Source of the DNA: an uncultured Methylotenera sp.
GTDB lineage: Bacteria > Pseudomonadota > Gammaproteobacteria > Burkholderiales > Methylophilaceae
Assembly: GCF_946479685.1 (NCBI RefSeq)
Contig: NZ_CAMLGS010000016.1
Span: forward strand, 1 to 52,876
Direction: 5' to 3'
Length of the DNA: 52,876 nucleotides
Shown: positions 37,387 to 48,254 of the stretch, piece by piece
Layout: the number at the start of each line of letters is the position of its first letter
Position numbering within the stretch: position 1 is the first letter of the stretch
Translations under genes and position numbers: made by a program
Notes under the pieces: model-generated
Seen by the model: the letters and a program-made list of their open reading frames with translations, nothing else
What the model was told of the DNA's origin: nothing
The model's database searches: none

Positions 37387-39039
37387 ATGGATACAAGACG
37401 TTTAGTATTATTCGTAATTTTTTCAATGTCTATTTTGATGTTATGGGATGCATGGCAAACTAAACATGCGCCTGCAGCCGTGGCGCCAGTTGACAATGTA
37501 AGCACTGTGCCTAACGCCGAGGTTGGCACTGTGGCGGGAGCAGCTGCGATTGATACCCCAGTTGATACCGCCTACGCACTAAAATCTGGCCAAAGTATCG
37601 TAGTTACTACTGATTTATACAAAATTAACATCAACACCATGGGTGGCGATTTACGTAAATTAGAGCTACGTAAACACCGTGCTAATGACAACCTATCTAA
37701 CTACTTGCTATTAGATGACGCAGCTAAACCTATGCTTTATGTTGCGCAAACTGGCTTAATCGGCCAAGATTTGCCTACACATAACACTGTATTCACTAGC
37801 GCTGCACCAAGCTACCAAATGCAAGACGGTCAAGATAAGCTAGAGGTGCGTTTAAGTACAGTTAGCAATGGCGTTACTGTGGATAAGGTATATACCTTCC
37901 ATCGTAATCGTTACGAAATTGACGTAAATTACGAAATTAAAAACAACTCTAGCGTAGCTATTACCCCTGTTGTTTACTATCAAATCGTACATGATAACGA
38001 ATCTAACCAAGGCTCTGCATTGATGCCTACGTTCACAGGTGGTACTTACTATACTGAAGCCACTAAATTCAAAAAGCTAGCGTTTAAAGATATGGCCAAA
38101 GAGCCATTAAATATCACCACTAACGATGGTTGGGTTGGTATTTTGCAGCATTACTTTGTGAGTGCCTGGATTCCTAAAGACGGTTTAACACGTAAGTTTT
38201 ATACTGAAAAACTAAGCAGCAATATCTTTAGAATTGGTACCAAAAGTACATTAAGCACCATACAGCCGGGTGCTACTTTAGCTGTACCTGCCCGCCTCTA
38301 CTCTGGCCCGCAAACCAAGGATGACTTGATTGCGGCTGCGCCAGGCTTGGAATACAGCGTGGATTATGGCTGGTTAACAGTGATTGCATCACCGCTGTTC
38401 TGGTTGCTATCAAAAATCTACGCTTTAGTGCAAAACTGGGGTGTTGCGATTATCTTGCTTACCGTTTTGATTAAAGCGGCATTCTTTAAACTTTCTGCTT
38501 CTGGTTATCGTAGCATGGCGCAAATGCGCGAGTTGGCGCCACGCTTGCAATCAATGAAAGAAAAATTCGGCGATGACCGCCAAAAAATGCAGATGGCGAT
38601 GATGGATCTATACAAAAAAGAGAAGATCAACCCGATGGGTGGCTGCTTCCCTATTTTGATCCAAGTTCCTGTATTTATTGCACTTTACTGGGTGTTGTTA
38701 GGCTCTATCGAATTACGCCATGCGCCATTCTTTGGCTGGATTCAAGACTTGTCTGCGATTGACCCATTCTATGTGTTGCCTATCCTCATGGGCGCAACGA
38801 TGATTGTGCAAACCAAGCTTAATCCTAAGCCTACTGATCCTATGCAGGCTAAAGTAATGACTTGGATGCCAGTAGTATTTAGCGTGTTTTTCTTCTTCTT
38901 CCCAGCAGGCTTGGTATTGTATTGGTTGGTGAATAACGTACTTTCTATTGCACAACAATGGTACGTTAATAAAATGATTCACGCAGAATCAGTTGCCAAA
39001 AAGCAAAGCCACGTAAAAAAATCAGGTGAACATCACTAA
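37387..39039 (+). CDS. yidC: Membrane protein insertase YidC
   Basis: YidC inserts and folds inner-membrane proteins. The 550-residue protein has an N-terminal anchor, a large periplasmic domain (about 60-330) and the conserved insertase core with five helices. The core contains [55 protein letters not shown] and [15 protein letters not shown]. Gene order rnpA-yidD-yidC-mnmE is standard. Its last 14 bases overlap the mnmE start. Confidence 0.98.
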   Translation: MDTRRLVLFVIFSMSILMLWDAWQTKHAPAAVAPVDNVSTVPNAEVGTVAGAAAIDTPVDTAYALKSGQSIVVTTDLYKININTMGGDLRKLELRKHRANDNLSNYLLLDDAAKPMLYVAQTGLIGQDLPTHNTVFTSAAPSYQMQDGQDKLEVRLSTVSNGVTVDKVYTFHRNRYEIDVNYEIKNNSSVAITPVVYYQIVHDNESNQGSALMPTFTGGTYYTEATKFKKLAFKDMAKEPLNITTNDGWVGILQHYFVSAWIPKDGLTRKFYTEKLSSNIFRIGTKSTLSTIQPGATLAVPARLYSGPQTKDDLIAAAPGLEYSVDYGWLTVIASPLFWLLSKIYALVQNWGVAIILLTVLIKAAFFKLSASGYRSMAQMRELAPRLQSMKEKFGDDRQKMQMAMMDLYKKEKINPMGGCFPILIQVPVFIALYWVLLGSIELRHAPFFGWIQDLSAIDPFYVLPILMGATMIVQTKLNPKPTDPMQAKVMTWMPVVFSVFFFFFPAGLVLYWLVNNVLSIAQQWYVNKMIHAESVAKKQSHVKKSGEHH

Positions 39040-40375
39040 TTCTTCCGACACCATTGCCGCCATCGCCACAGCAAGTGGCGCCGGTGGCATTGGCGTAGTC
39101 AGGGTATCTGGCCCTTTATCCCAAACCATCGCAGTCAGTGTACTTGGGCATTGCCCCAAGCCGCGTCATGCTGCTTATCTCGATTTTCTGCAAGCCGACG
39201 GCGATTTAATCGACCGCGGCATTGCCATTTTTTATCCTAATCCACATTCTTATACTGGCGAAGACGTACTGGAGCTACAGGGGCATGGTGGTACTGCGCT
39301 GATGCAAATTCTGCTCGCCAGATGTATTGCACTGGGTGCGCGCCAAGCTGAGCCTGGTGAATTTACCCGTCGTGCTTACCTTAATGACAAGATGGATTTA
39401 GCGCAAGCTGAAGCTGTAGCCGATGTAATTAATGCGGCTACGATAGAAGCGGCTAAGAGTGCGGTACGTTCTTTGTCGGGTGAGTTTTCGCAGCGCATTA
39501 ATACCCTGCTCTCTAAGTTGGTAGATCTGCGCATGTATGTAGAGGCATGCTTGGATTTTCCTGAAGAGGAAATCGACTTTATTACGCAAGGCCGAGTAGC
39601 AGATAAGTTAGATGCGATTATTGCCGAAATGCGTTCTGTGTTTGCAAAAGCCAAGCAAGGTAGTTTGTTGCGTGAAGGCATCAATGTGGTTTTAGTCGGT
39701 CAGCCTAATGTGGGTAAATCCAGCTTGATGAATCAGTTGGCCGGTGAAGAGGTGGCGATTGTGACTTCAATCGCGGGGACAACGCGTGACACGATTAAGA
39801 ATGCGATACAGATTAATGGCGTGCCTTTGCACGTGATAGACACTGCGGGCTTGCGAGAAACTGACGATGAAGTAGAAAAATTCGGCATAGCGCGAACTTG
39901 GCGAGCCACAGAAACGGCTCATATCGCATTATTATTGGTAGATGCAGCTCACGGTATTACCGAAACGGAAAAATCGATTTTAGCTAGGTTGCCGCAAGAA
40001 ATTCCAAAAATTTGGGTGCATAATAAGATTGATGTGACGCAAGAACCTGCCCTAATTGCAGAACAAGATCAGGCTACACATATTTATATCTCAGCAAAAA
40101 CTGGAGTTGGTGTTGACTTGCTGAAAAATCACTTGCTGAAACTGGCCGGCTATCAGAATAATGCGGAGGGTGTATTTATGGCGCGCGCCAGGCATTTGTC
40201 TGCATTAACAGAAGTTGCCGAGCATTTGGATCTGGCAGCAAGTCAAATAAGTTCGGCAGAGTTGGTTGCGGAGGAGTTGCGTTTGGCGCAAGAAGCATTG
40301 AGTAGTATTACTGGGGAATTTACTCCGGATGACTTACTTGGTGAGATTTTCTCTAAATTCTGTATAGGCAAATAA
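39026..40375 (+). CDS. mnmE: tRNA modification GTPase MnmE
   Basis: MnmE, with MnmG, modifies wobble uridine of several tRNAs. The start is GTG 39026 inside the yidC end ([18 protein letters not shown]), giving 449 residues. The formyl-THF-binding N-terminal domain precedes a G-domain with [26 protein letters not shown] and NKID, and the protein ends with the catalytic FCIGK (Cys). It completes the rpmH operon. Its partner mnmG is 1.6 kb downstream. Confidence 0.98.
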   Translation: MNITNSSDTIAAIATASGAGGIGVVRVSGPLSQTIAVSVLGHCPKPRHAAYLDFLQADGDLIDRGIAIFYPNPHSYTGEDVLELQGHGGTALMQILLARCIALGARQAEPGEFTRRAYLNDKMDLAQAEAVADVINAATIEAAKSAVRSLSGEFSQRINTLLSKLVDLRMYVEACLDFPEEEIDFITQGRVADKLDAIIAEMRSVFAKAKQGSLLREGINVVLVGQPNVGKSSLMNQLAGEEVAIVTSIAGTTRDTIKNAIQINGVPLHVIDTAGLRETDDEVEKFGIARTWRATETAHIALLLVDAAHGITETEKSILARLPQEIPKIWVHNKIDVTQEPALIAEQDQATHIYISAKTGVGVDLLKNHLLKLAGYQNNAEGVFMARARHLSALTEVAEHLDLAASQISSAELVAEELRLAQEALSSITGEFTPDDLLGEIFSKFCIGK

Positions 40376-40450
40376 GTTTTGCCAAATACTTTAGGTTGGA
40401 GTTGTGAGTGATTTGCTTGTTGGATATTTGCTTAACTCTAGTATTTAAAT

Positions 40451-40484
40451 AAAAAATAGCGCCTACAAAGGCGCTATTTTTTTT
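40451..40484. terminator. Intrinsic terminator after mnmE (convergent with the YegP-like gene)
   Basis: tagcgcc (40457-40463) pairs with ggcgcta (40470-40476), with A-run and T-run flanks, so both directions are served. Confidence 0.92.
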
Positions 40485-40491
40485 GTAAGCA

Positions 40492-40827
40492 TTAACTAGT
40501 TAGGTCGTTAATGGTGGCTTCTGGCCCATTTTTCTTTACGGATTCAATGCCGTTATCACGTGAAGCTTCGCTCTCGTACAGTTGGCTTTGGCCAATAACT
40601 TGATGGTTGCCGGCTTTGAGTACAAAGTACGGTTTGTCTGTTTTTGATACTAAGCGCTCGTAACGTGCATCATCAGCTGCATTTTTTTGAATGGAGGCAA
40701 TGCCATTTAGTGCGCTGGCTTTGGTCTCGTACATTTCTGACTGCAGGATAATTTGGCCGTTGCCTGCCAATAAATTAAAGTGAAACTGACCACTTTTTGC
40801 CGTTTTTAATTCAAATTTTCCAGCCAT
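40492..40827 (-). CDS. YegP-like (DUF1508/UPF0339) protein
   Basis: The start is set at ATG 40827 (MAGKFELKTAKSGQFHF), preceded by AAGGAG, giving 111 residues. It consists of two tandem DUF1508 repeats: FELKTAKSGQFHFNLLAGNGQIILQSEMYETKASALNGIASI and YFVLKAGNHQVIGQSQLYESEASRDNGIESVKKN. These small proteins resemble YegP, are abundant in many proteobacteria, and have no settled function. The gene is monocistronic and convergent with mnmE. Confidence 0.92.
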   Translation of the reverse strand: MAGKFELKTAKSGQFHFNLLAGNGQIILQSEMYETKASALNGIASIQKNAADDARYERLVSKTDKPYFVLKAGNHQVIGQSQLYESEASRDNGIESVKKNGPEATINDLTS

Positions 40828-40956
40828 AAAATTCTCCTTAGTATTATTTGTCGGTCTAATATTCATTCCTGCGCCTGTTGCTACATGTACTATAGGCGCG
40901 CATGTGTGTGCAGTCAATACCAAAGCGTGGTGCTATTGATGACTAGTTTGATTAAT

Positions 40957-40972
40957 TGTTTCACGTGAAACA
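40957..40972. other. parS centromere site 2
   Basis: A perfect 16-bp TGTTTCACGTGAAACA, identical to site 1, about 4.5 kb from the oriC candidate. Confidence 0.95.
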
Positions 40973-41213
40973 TAAGAGTCTTGCGAGGTGAGGTAATTGC
41001 TTATTTCGCTGCTGTTAATGTGGGTGTTCTGGCGAGTTGGTTTTGTGTGGTGGTGCTAGGATTGTTGTTTTGGTGGTTTGCTTGTGTTTAGGCTGGTTAA
41101 GATTTCTTTATGGTTCAACTACACGGTATCGCTAGCTGCCAATATCACCAAAATTGAGTTGCTCAGGAGGAGTTTTTGTTGCTCGATTGGCAAGTGTGGC
41201 TGTAGATAGGCAT

Positions 41214-41248
41214 AAAAAAAGCAGCGGCTCTAACGAGGCGCTGCTTTT
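41214..41248 (-). terminator. Intrinsic terminator of the cytochrome gene
   Basis: On the minus strand aaaagcagcg pairs with cgctgctttt around a 12-base loop that can itself pair, followed by seven T residues. Confidence 0.88.
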
Positions 41249-41264
41249 AATTAACGGATGTTAA

Positions 41265-41714
41265 TTATTTTTTAACTGTAGGTGTTCTTTCAGTTAGTAG
41301 ATAGATGATGTAGTTGGCTTTTTCAGCTGCTGTACAATCTGCACCGATAATTTCGTTGCAGTGTTCAGTGAATTTCTCTTCAACTTTCTCAATATCTTTA
41401 AAGCGTTTGTTGTTAACTGCTGGTGAAAGTGGCTCAATCGCTTTGCCAGTTAGTGCGTGCTTGCCTGGGTTAGCTGGGTTAGTTGTATGGCATGAAGCAC
41501 AGGCCATTTCTTTGCCGTTAGGCATTTTGATCTTGCGGTTAAAGAACATCTTACCTTCTGTAACAGAAGACACGAATTCTGGGTTAACCGTTTGTGCGAT
41601 ACCGATGTATTTTTTTGTTAGTACTTCGGCGTTGGTAACATTTGCTTGCGCAGCATGAGCTGTGAGCGAAGCAAAACCTAGTAACGTGGCCAAGATGATA
41701 TGGGTGTGTTTCAC
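41265..41714 (-). CDS. Periplasmic monohaem cytochrome c, DUF1924/SHP type
   Basis: The 149-residue protein has a signal peptide (cleavage near AHA, residue 21) and one haem-attachment motif CASCH at 72-76. NGKEMACASCHTTNPANPGKHALTGKAIEPLSPAVNNKRFKDIEKVEEKFTEHCNEIIGADCT matches DUF1924, whose best-known relative is the oxygen-binding sphaeroides haem protein (SHP). The second pair of cysteines (HCNEIIGADC) is typical. SHP genes usually lie with a b-type cytochrome; here it is alone. The start codon overlaps a degenerate parS-like sequence. The role is electron transfer, partner unknown. Confidence 0.88.
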   Translation of the reverse strand: MKHTHIILATLLGFASLTAHAAQANVTNAEVLTKKYIGIAQTVNPEFVSSVTEGKMFFNRKIKMPNGKEMACASCHTTNPANPGKHALTGKAIEPLSPAVNNKRFKDIEKVEEKFTEHCNEIIGADCTAAEKANYIIYLLTERTPTVKK

Positions 41715-41888
41715 GTGCGACTCCTTAGTAATAAACCAATAAAACCAAATCTAGATAAACAAAGTATATTGATTGTGATTGTTATAATATGACTTAATTT
41801 TAAACCAATTATAGCTTGCATGATATCGATTAACGTGAATTTTATTGCTATTTTGTGAATAAATTATGACTGTGCAGTAATTTTTAAT

Positions 41889-41904
41889 TGTTTCACGTGA
41901 AACA
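41889..41904. other. parS centromere site 3
   Basis: A perfect 16-bp TGTTTCACGTGAAACA, 106 bases before the mnmG start and only about 920 bases from site 2. Confidence 0.95.
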
Positions 41905-41933
41905 TTGATTATAAGTAGCGTTATGCATGACCT

Positions 41934-41955
41934 AAACTTGAGTTTAAGTTAAACT
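41934..41955. promoter_or_regulatory. Nested palindromes upstream of mnmG
   Basis: AAACTTGAGTTT (41934-41945) overlaps the perfect palindrome AGTTTAAGTTAAACT (41941-41955). It lies 40-60 bases before the mnmG start and may be an operator or a promoter element. Confidence 0.4.
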
Positions 41956-41994
41956 GCTACCTCTTGAGTAATAACGTTTTTTTGTGATTAAAAT

Positions 41995-43914
41995 ATGAAT
42001 TTTCCAGATATTTTTGATGTGATTGTGGTCGGTGGTGGTCATGCCGGTACTGAGGCTGCGCTCGCCAGCGCAAGAATGGGTCAAAAAACCTTATTACTCA
42101 CACATAATATTGAAACCTTGGGCCAAATGTCATGTAATCCGAGTATCGGTGGTATTGGCAAGGGGCATTTAGTTAAAGAGATTGACGCCTTGGGTGGTGC
42201 GATGGCTGCTGCTACCGATGAAGGCGGCATTCAGTTTCGTATCTTGAATTCAAGCAAAGGTCCTGCTGTGCGTGCAACACGTGCACAAGCGGACCGCGTG
42301 CTATATAAAGCAGCGATTCGTCACCGATTGGAAAACCAGAAAAATCTTTGGCTGTTTCAACAAGCGGTAGATGACATTATTCTGGAAGGCGACCGTGCCG
42401 CTGGTGTGGTAACGCAGATTGGCCTACGCTTTGCTGCAAAATCTGTAGTGCTGACCGCGGGTACATTTTTGGGTGGCCTGGTGCATGTGGGCTTGCAGAA
42501 TTACAGTGCAGGCCGTGCGGGCGATCCCCCGGCAATTTCTCTGGCAGCACGCTTGCGTGAAATCGGCCTGCCTGCAGGACGTTTAAAAACCGGTACGCCG
42601 CCACGCATTGATGGCCGTACCATAGATTATTCAGTAATGACGGAGCAGCCTGGTGATAACCCGGTACCTGTGTTCTCATTTTTAGGTAGTGCATCGCAGC
42701 ACCCTACGCAACTGCCCTGCTGGATCACGCATACTAATGAACGTACGCATGACATTATTCGTAGCGGATTAGACCGCTCACCTATGTATACCGGCGTGAT
42801 TGAAGGCGTAGGTCCACGCTACTGCCCTAGCGTAGAAGATAAAATTCATCGCTTTGCTGACAAAGAATCACATCAAATATTCCTAGAGCCAGAAGGTCTG
42901 GCCACCAATGAGATTTACCCTAACGGTATTTCCACTAGTTTACCGTTTGATATTCAGTTGGCTTTGGTACGTTCGGTGCGTGGTTTGGAAAATGCGCATA
43001 TCTTGCGTCCGGGTTATGCGATCGAGTATGACTACTATGATCCGCGCGGCTTGAAATCTAGCCTGGAAACAAAAGCGGTACAGGGCTTGTTCTTTGCTGG
43101 CCAGATTAATGGTACTACCGGTTACGAAGAGGCTGCTGCGCAAGGTTTGCTGGCTGGAGCCAACGCTGCCTTGTATGTGCAAGGTAAAGAGGCGTGGTGC
43201 CCAGCGCGTGATGAAGCTTACCTAGGCGTGTTGGTGGATGATTTAATTACACGGGGTGTGAGCGAGCCTTACCGTATGTTCACCAGCCGTGCCGAGTACA
43301 GGTTGCAACTGCGCGAGGATAATGCAGATATGCGCTTAACGGAAATCGGCCGGAAATTAGGTTTAGTGGATGATGTGCGCTGGGAGGCGTTCAGCCGCAA
43401 AAAAGAAGCGATTGAGCGTGAGCAAGAGCGTTTGAAGAAAACCTTTGTGCAACCGGCAAACTTGAGTGCGGAGCAAATGCAGACTGTATTTGGTAAACCG
43501 CTAGAGCATGAATATAGCTTGTTTGAATTATTGCGCCGCCCAGAAGTGAGCTATGAGGCGGTATTGAGTTTGGATGCTTCTGGTTTGGGTGAACTGGAGC
43601 CGGCCGTACGTGAGCAAGTGGAAATCGCTGCCAAATATCAGGGCTATATTGATCGCCAGGTAGAAGAAGTGGCGCGTAGCCGCGGCCAAGAAAATACTGC
43701 GTTGCCTAAGGATTTGGACTATCGCGAAATTCACGGTTTGCCGATAGAAGCGCAGCAAAAGTTAAATGCGCATAAGCCTGAGACCATAGGTCAGGCTAGC
43801 CGTATTTCTGGTATTACCCCTGCAGCGATTTCTTTATTGCTGGTTCACTTAAAACGTAAATCACGCGCAAAGAATTTAGCTAACAGCAATAAAGATATGG
43901 GAAATGTAGCATGA
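41995..43914 (+). CDS. mnmG: tRNA uridine-5-carboxymethylaminomethyl modification enzyme MnmG (GidA)
   Basis: MnmG is the FAD/NADH partner of MnmE in wobble-uridine modification. The 639-residue protein opens with the FAD motif [18 protein letters not shown]. It contains [21 protein letters not shown], a GTFLGG stretch, [10 protein letters not shown] and [18 protein letters not shown], and ends in the tRNA-binding helical domain. It heads the mnmG-rsmG-parA-parB unit and overlaps rsmG by four bases (ATGA). Confidence 0.98.
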   Translation: MNFPDIFDVIVVGGGHAGTEAALASARMGQKTLLLTHNIETLGQMSCNPSIGGIGKGHLVKEIDALGGAMAAATDEGGIQFRILNSSKGPAVRATRAQADRVLYKAAIRHRLENQKNLWLFQQAVDDIILEGDRAAGVVTQIGLRFAAKSVVLTAGTFLGGLVHVGLQNYSAGRAGDPPAISLAARLREIGLPAGRLKTGTPPRIDGRTIDYSVMTEQPGDNPVPVFSFLGSASQHPTQLPCWITHTNERTHDIIRSGLDRSPMYTGVIEGVGPRYCPSVEDKIHRFADKESHQIFLEPEGLATNEIYPNGISTSLPFDIQLALVRSVRGLENAHILRPGYAIEYDYYDPRGLKSSLETKAVQGLFFAGQINGTTGYEEAAAQGLLAGANAALYVQGKEAWCPARDEAYLGVLVDDLITRGVSEPYRMFTSRAEYRLQLREDNADMRLTEIGRKLGLVDDVRWEAFSRKKEAIEREQERLKKTFVQPANLSAEQMQTVFGKPLEHEYSLFELLRRPEVSYEAVLSLDASGLGELEPAVREQVEIAAKYQGYIDRQVEEVARSRGQENTALPKDLDYREIHGLPIEAQQKLNAHKPETIGQASRISGITPAAISLLLVHLKRKSRAKNLANSNKDMGNVA

Positions 43915-44588
43915 CGGGCAATATGCCAAAAAACCTCAAGCAGGATGACCGCGCACAGTTGCAGTTAAAGTTAGAAAGTGGTTTGCAGGAAATGGGTATT
44001 ACCTTGCAACCGGAGCAAATACAAAAGCTGTTGGATTACGTGGCGCTGATTTATAAATGGAATCAGGTGCACAACCTCACTGCAGTGCGCGAGCCTATGG
44101 AAATGGTCACGTTACATATCCTGGATAGTTTGTCTGTATTGACGCATATTGAATGTAAACGCTTACTTGATGTAGGCGCTGGTGCGGGTTTACCTAGTAT
44201 CCCATTGGCCATTTGTTTACCGGAGTTGCAAGTAACCTCAATCGACGCGGTGCAGAAAAAAGTGAGCTTTATGCGCCAAGTGAAAGCTGAGTTGGGCTTG
44301 GCAAACTTCAGCGTGATTCACGGGCGTATTGAAGAGCAAACCGTGCCGAGCAAAGAAATGCCAGAGAAGTTTGATGTCATTATCTCGCGTGCGTTTTCAG
44401 AGATTGCCCTGTTTATCAAGCTGACCAAACATTTGTTGAGCCAAGATGGTTCTTGGTTGGCAATGAAAGGCGTTGTGCCTGAGCATGAGTTTAAGAAGAG
44501 CAGCGTGCAGCCTACAGAAATTCGCCCACTGAAAGTGGCGGGTTTGGATGCAGAGCGCCATTTAGTGGTGCTAAAGCAAACATCATAG
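43911..44588 (+). CDS. rsmG: 16S rRNA (guanine-N7) methyltransferase RsmG (GidB)
   Basis: The 225-residue SAM methyltransferase methylates G527 of 16S rRNA. The motifs are [27 protein letters not shown], the SAM-binding [17 protein letters not shown], and [14 protein letters not shown]. Its ATGA overlap with mnmG shows translational coupling. A 15-bp tandem repeat follows immediately after its stop. Confidence 0.97.
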   Translation: MTGNMPKNLKQDDRAQLQLKLESGLQEMGITLQPEQIQKLLDYVALIYKWNQVHNLTAVREPMEMVTLHILDSLSVLTHIECKRLLDVGAGAGLPSIPLAICLPELQVTSIDAVQKKVSFMRQVKAELGLANFSVIHGRIEEQTVPSKEMPEKFDVIISRAFSEIALFIKLTKHLLSQDGSWLAMKGVVPEHEFKKSSVQPTEIRPLKVAGLDAERHLVVLKQTS

Positions 44589-44591
44589 TTG

Positions 44592-44621
44592 CAAGTGGCA
44601 GGTTTTCAAGTGGCAGATTTT
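44592..44621. repeat. Two tandem copies of a 15-bp unit after rsmG
   Basis: Copies are 44592-44606 (caagtggcaggtttt) and 44607-44621 (caagtggcagatttt), 14 of 15 positions identical, starting 3 bases after the rsmG stop. Confidence 0.88.
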
Positions 44622-44755
44622 AAAGCGTCATAGTGTTAAGTTAACTGAGCAGTTTTGAGTGCCCGATAAGGCATAAGTGTATTTATTAGATGGGGCTACT
44701 TAAATAGCGGGTCTAATTAATAAGTGTAATTATTAAAAATGCAAAGAAAAATATA

Positions 44756-45520
44756 ATGAAAATATTGGCAATCACAAATCAAAAAGGTGGGGTAGGTAAA
44801 ACTACAACTTGCGTCAATTTGGCGGCAAGTCTGGCTAGCTTGGGTAAGCGTGTATTGTTGATAGATTTGGATCCACAAGGCAATGCCAGTACCGGCAGCG
44901 GTATAGATAAGGCGCATCTTAAATTAAGTATCTACCATGTGTTGATTGGTGAGAAAACTTTAAAAGAAGTAGTCGTGACCAGCGAAAAAGGTGGTTTTGA
45001 TATTGCGCCATCTAATCGCGAGCTGGCCGGTGCCGAAGTGGAGCTGGTGAATGAGTTGGCGCGTGAAACGCGATTGAAGGCAGCGATTGGTAAGTTAAGT
45101 AACGATTACGATGTGGTGTTGCTGGATTGCCCCCCTGCCCTCAACCTGGTCACGGTGAATGCATTGACAGCGGCGAATGCAGTGATGATCCCTATGCAGT
45201 GTGAGTATTACGCGCTGGAAGGTTTGTCTGATTTGGTGAATACCATTAAGAAAGTACGTGCGCACTTAAACCCGACTTTAGAGATAGAGGGTTTACTGCG
45301 TACACTGTTTGATAACCGCAACATGCTGGCCCAACAAGTTTCTGCACAGTTGATTAGCCACTTCGGCGATAAAGTTTATAAGACTGTAATTCCACGCAAT
45401 ATTCGTTTGGCCGAAGCGCCCAGTTATGGTGTGCCAGTGTTGAACTACGATAAAAGCTCCAAAGGTGCGGTGGCATACATGGAGCTGGCGCAAGAAATTA
45501 CCAATAGAGATAGAGTCTGA
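44756..45520 (+). CDS. parA: Chromosome partitioning ATPase ParA (Soj)
   Basis: The 254-residue deviant-Walker ATPase begins MKILAITNQKGGVGKTTTCVNLAASLASLG (Walker A at about 10-17). It carries DLDPQGNASTGSGI and DCPPALNLVTVNAL. It lacks the N-terminal helix-turn-helix of plasmid-type ParA, so it is the chromosomal type. It acts with ParB and the parS sites in origin segregation. parB follows 51 bases later. Confidence 0.98.
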   Translation: MKILAITNQKGGVGKTTTCVNLAASLASLGKRVLLIDLDPQGNASTGSGIDKAHLKLSIYHVLIGEKTLKEVVVTSEKGGFDIAPSNRELAGAEVELVNELARETRLKAAIGKLSNDYDVVLLDCPPALNLVTVNALTAANAVMIPMQCEYYALEGLSDLVNTIKKVRAHLNPTLEIEGLLRTLFDNRNMLAQQVSAQLISHFGDKVYKTVIPRNIRLAEAPSYGVPVLNYDKSSKGAVAYMELAQEITNRDRV

Positions 45521-45571
45521 AGCAGGTTTGCAGAGACTACCCAAAAAAATATAAGTTAAAGAGAAGCACAT

Positions 45572-46432
45572 ATGGTTAAGTTAAAAGGTTTAGGGCGTGG
45601 CCTTGATGCCCTACTCGCTGGGGATATGGGGAGTGTGGGCGACGCGGATTCGCTGATGATGTTAAAAGTCGAGCAGTTGCGTCCTGGTAAGTATCAGCCA
45701 AGAAGCTATATGGATGAAGCTGCGCTGCAGACCCTGGCTGACTCGATTAAAGCGCAAGGCATCATGCAGCCTATTCTGGTACGCCAATTAGCAGATGAGC
45801 AGTATGAAATTATTGCCGGTGAGCGCCGCTGGCGTGCCAGTCAGCGTGCTGGTCTGCTTGAAGTGCCGGTGTTGGTGCGCGAGATAGCAGATGAATCTGC
45901 GCTGGCGATGGCCTTGATCGAAAACATCCAGCGCGAAAATCTTAACCCGTTGGAAGAGGCACAAGGCATTAAACGCTTGATCGATGAATTTGCCATGACG
46001 CATGAAAAAGCTGCCGAAGCGGTTGGCCGTTCACGCGTGGCAGTCTCTAACCTACTTCGCTTGCTTACCTTGACTGCTGCGGTGCAAGAAATGCTGATGC
46101 ACGGCAAATTGGATATGGGTCATGCGCGTGCGTTAGTTGGGCTGGAGGGTGCACAGCAAGTGATGTTGGCGGAGCAGATTGTGCAGCAACGCCTGTCTGT
46201 ACGTGAGGCCGAAGCGTTAGTGAAGAAAGCGGCTGAGCAGCCCGCCGCCGCTAAAAAAGCAGCGCCTGTAGTGAAAGAGGATGCGGATGTCATCCGCTTG
46301 CAGGAAACCTTAAGTGATAAGCTGGGCGCAAGTGTCAGCATTAAGGCGAGTGCAAATGGTGCCGGTGTGTTGAAAATTAACTACACAAATTTAGATCAGT
46401 TAGACGATATTATCAGCAGAATTGCACGCTAA
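45572..46432 (+). CDS. parB: Chromosome partitioning protein ParB (Spo0J)
   Basis: The 286-residue protein begins MVKLKGLGRGLDALLAGD. It has the CTP-binding N-terminal domain with GERRWRASQRAG and ALIENIQRENLNPLEEAQG, then a helix-turn-helix (EKAAEAVGRSRVAVSNLLRLL) that reads parS. The C-terminal dimerisation domain ends NYTNLDQLDDIISRIAR. Three perfect parS sites in this window are its expected targets. Confidence 0.98.
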   Translation: MVKLKGLGRGLDALLAGDMGSVGDADSLMMLKVEQLRPGKYQPRSYMDEAALQTLADSIKAQGIMQPILVRQLADEQYEIIAGERRWRASQRAGLLEVPVLVREIADESALAMALIENIQRENLNPLEEAQGIKRLIDEFAMTHEKAAEAVGRSRVAVSNLLRLLTLTAAVQEMLMHGKLDMGHARALVGLEGAQQVMLAEQIVQQRLSVREAEALVKKAAEQPAAAKKAAPVVKEDADVIRLQETLSDKLGASVSIKASANGAGVLKINYTNLDQLDDIISRIAR

Positions 46433-46559
46433 GTGTTTCATTTTCTTACAACTTAGCTATTGACTAAAAACCGCTAATAATTCAAAATCGCGGTCTTTGC
46501 TACTTCAAGCTTTTGGCGTGGCAAGAATAGATACATAAAGCCGAGCATTATCTGGCGTT

Positions 46560-46967
46560 ATGCAAGCTTTTAAACTAACTGGATTTAAGTCATTGTCAGC
46601 ATTAAATACATCAGATGTTTTCAGTAAAATGCTTAAAATTCAGCTGGTTGCTACGCTTGCTGTGGCCTTGCTAATGTATTTTGTTTCAGGTGCGCACGCA
46701 GCGCTGTCAGCGGTTTTTGGCGGTTTAAGCGTAGTGGTTGGAGCATACGTGGCAAGTTTAGTTGCCAAGCGCGGTGCAAATAAAACGGAAGCTTCAGCAA
46801 TATTGATCAATTTGCTCAAAGCAGAAGCCGTGAAGATTTTAATGATAATCGTGATTTTGGTTATCGTATTTAGTTTTTATAAACAATTGGTGCCCTTCGC
46901 ACTGATTGCTGGTTTGGCGGCTGCCGCACTATTCTCAGGTGCAGCCCTCAGTAAGTTAAACGTGTAA
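46560..46967 (+). CDS. atpI: ATP synthase subunit I (AtpI)
   Basis: The 135-residue membrane protein has about four hydrophobic segments and the ATP-synthase-I pattern (VFSKMLKIQLVATLAVALLMYFVSGAHAALSAVFGGLSVVVGAYVASLVAKRG). It assists c-ring assembly or magnesium supply to the enzyme. It heads the atp operon, 34 bases before atpB. Confidence 0.88.
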   Translation: MQAFKLTGFKSLSALNTSDVFSKMLKIQLVATLAVALLMYFVSGAHAALSAVFGGLSVVVGAYVASLVAKRGANKTEASAILINLLKAEAVKILMIIVILVIVFSFYKQLVPFALIAGLAAAALFSGAALSKLNV

Positions 46968-47001
46968 TTTAAACAAACGTCAGTTAGAAAAATATTAGAT
47001 T

Positions 47002-47835
47002 ATGGCTACAGAACACGCAGATAACGCACAACACGCACTCACTCCTTCAGGTTATATCGAGCATCACTTAAGTTTCAATGCACATCCGCTAAACGAAGGC
47101 GCTGGTTTCTGGACATTACACGTAGATACGTTTGTGATGTCGGTAGCACTAGGTTTGATCGTGATGGGCTTGATCTGGCTAGTGGCACGTAAAGCTACTG
47201 CTGGTGTTCCAAGCAAAGGTCAGGCGTTCGTAGAGCTGGTTTTTGCTTTTATCGATGACCAAGTTAAGAATATTTTCCACGGTAACCGTCATAGTTTTAT
47301 CGCCCCAACCGCATTGACCGTGTTTTTATGGGTATTTGCCATGAACTCTATGGACTTTTTACCGGTTGATTGGGTAGCTTCTGTAGTTTCATTCTTTGGT
47401 GGTGAGCACGCTAAATGGCGCGCCGTTCCTACTTCTGACATCAATACCACCTTTGCATTAGCGCTATCTGTATGGATTTTAATGATTTTCTTCGCGATCA
47501 AGGTTAAAGGCCTGGGCGGATGGATTCATGAGCTATTCTGTGCGCCATTCGGTACCAAAATCTGGGTATGGCCAGCTAACTTCATGTTCAACTTGATTGA
47601 ATATGTATCAAAACCACTTTCACACTCATTGCGTTTGTTCGGCAATATGTACGCTGGTGAGGTTATCTTCTTGTTGCTAGGTATGTGGGCTGCTACAGGC
47701 TTAACTGGCACGGTTGCAGGTGCAATTTTGGGTGCTGGTTGGTCTATCTTCCACATTCTGATTGTTGCGTTACAAGCGTTTATTTTCATGATGTTAACGG
47801 TTGTTTACTTAGCCATGGCGCATGAAGGTCACTAG
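47002..47835 (+). CDS. atpB: ATP synthase F0 subunit a
   Basis: The 277-residue polytopic protein forms the proton half-channels. It contains the essential Arg in the [18 protein letters not shown] helix, [32 protein letters not shown] at the end, and a conserved MDFLPVDW motif. Standard position after atpI. Confidence 0.98.
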   Translation: MATEHADNAQHALTPSGYIEHHLSFNAHPLNEGAGFWTLHVDTFVMSVALGLIVMGLIWLVARKATAGVPSKGQAFVELVFAFIDDQVKNIFHGNRHSFIAPTALTVFLWVFAMNSMDFLPVDWVASVVSFFGGEHAKWRAVPTSDINTTFALALSVWILMIFFAIKVKGLGGWIHELFCAPFGTKIWVWPANFMFNLIEYVSKPLSHSLRLFGNMYAGEVIFLLLGMWAATGLTGTVAGAILGAGWSIFHILIVALQAFIFMMLTVVYLAMAHEGH

Positions 47836-47857
47836 TAAGGTTTTGTTTCAAATTTAA

Positions 47858-48178
<321 letters not shown>

Positions 48179-48254
48179 TTAGCAAAATTAAGCTAACTGG
48201 TCATTAACATAGTTTAATGGCCAGTGCTTTTATGATTAACAAAATGGATCAAAA

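Larger units (their letters stand above)
40828..41264. other. 437-base spacer with a parS site and terminator
   Basis: The spacer between the YegP-like gene start and the cytochrome gene end contains parS site 2 (40957-40972) and a terminator (41214-41248). No gene is convincing in the remaining bases. Confidence 0.7.
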
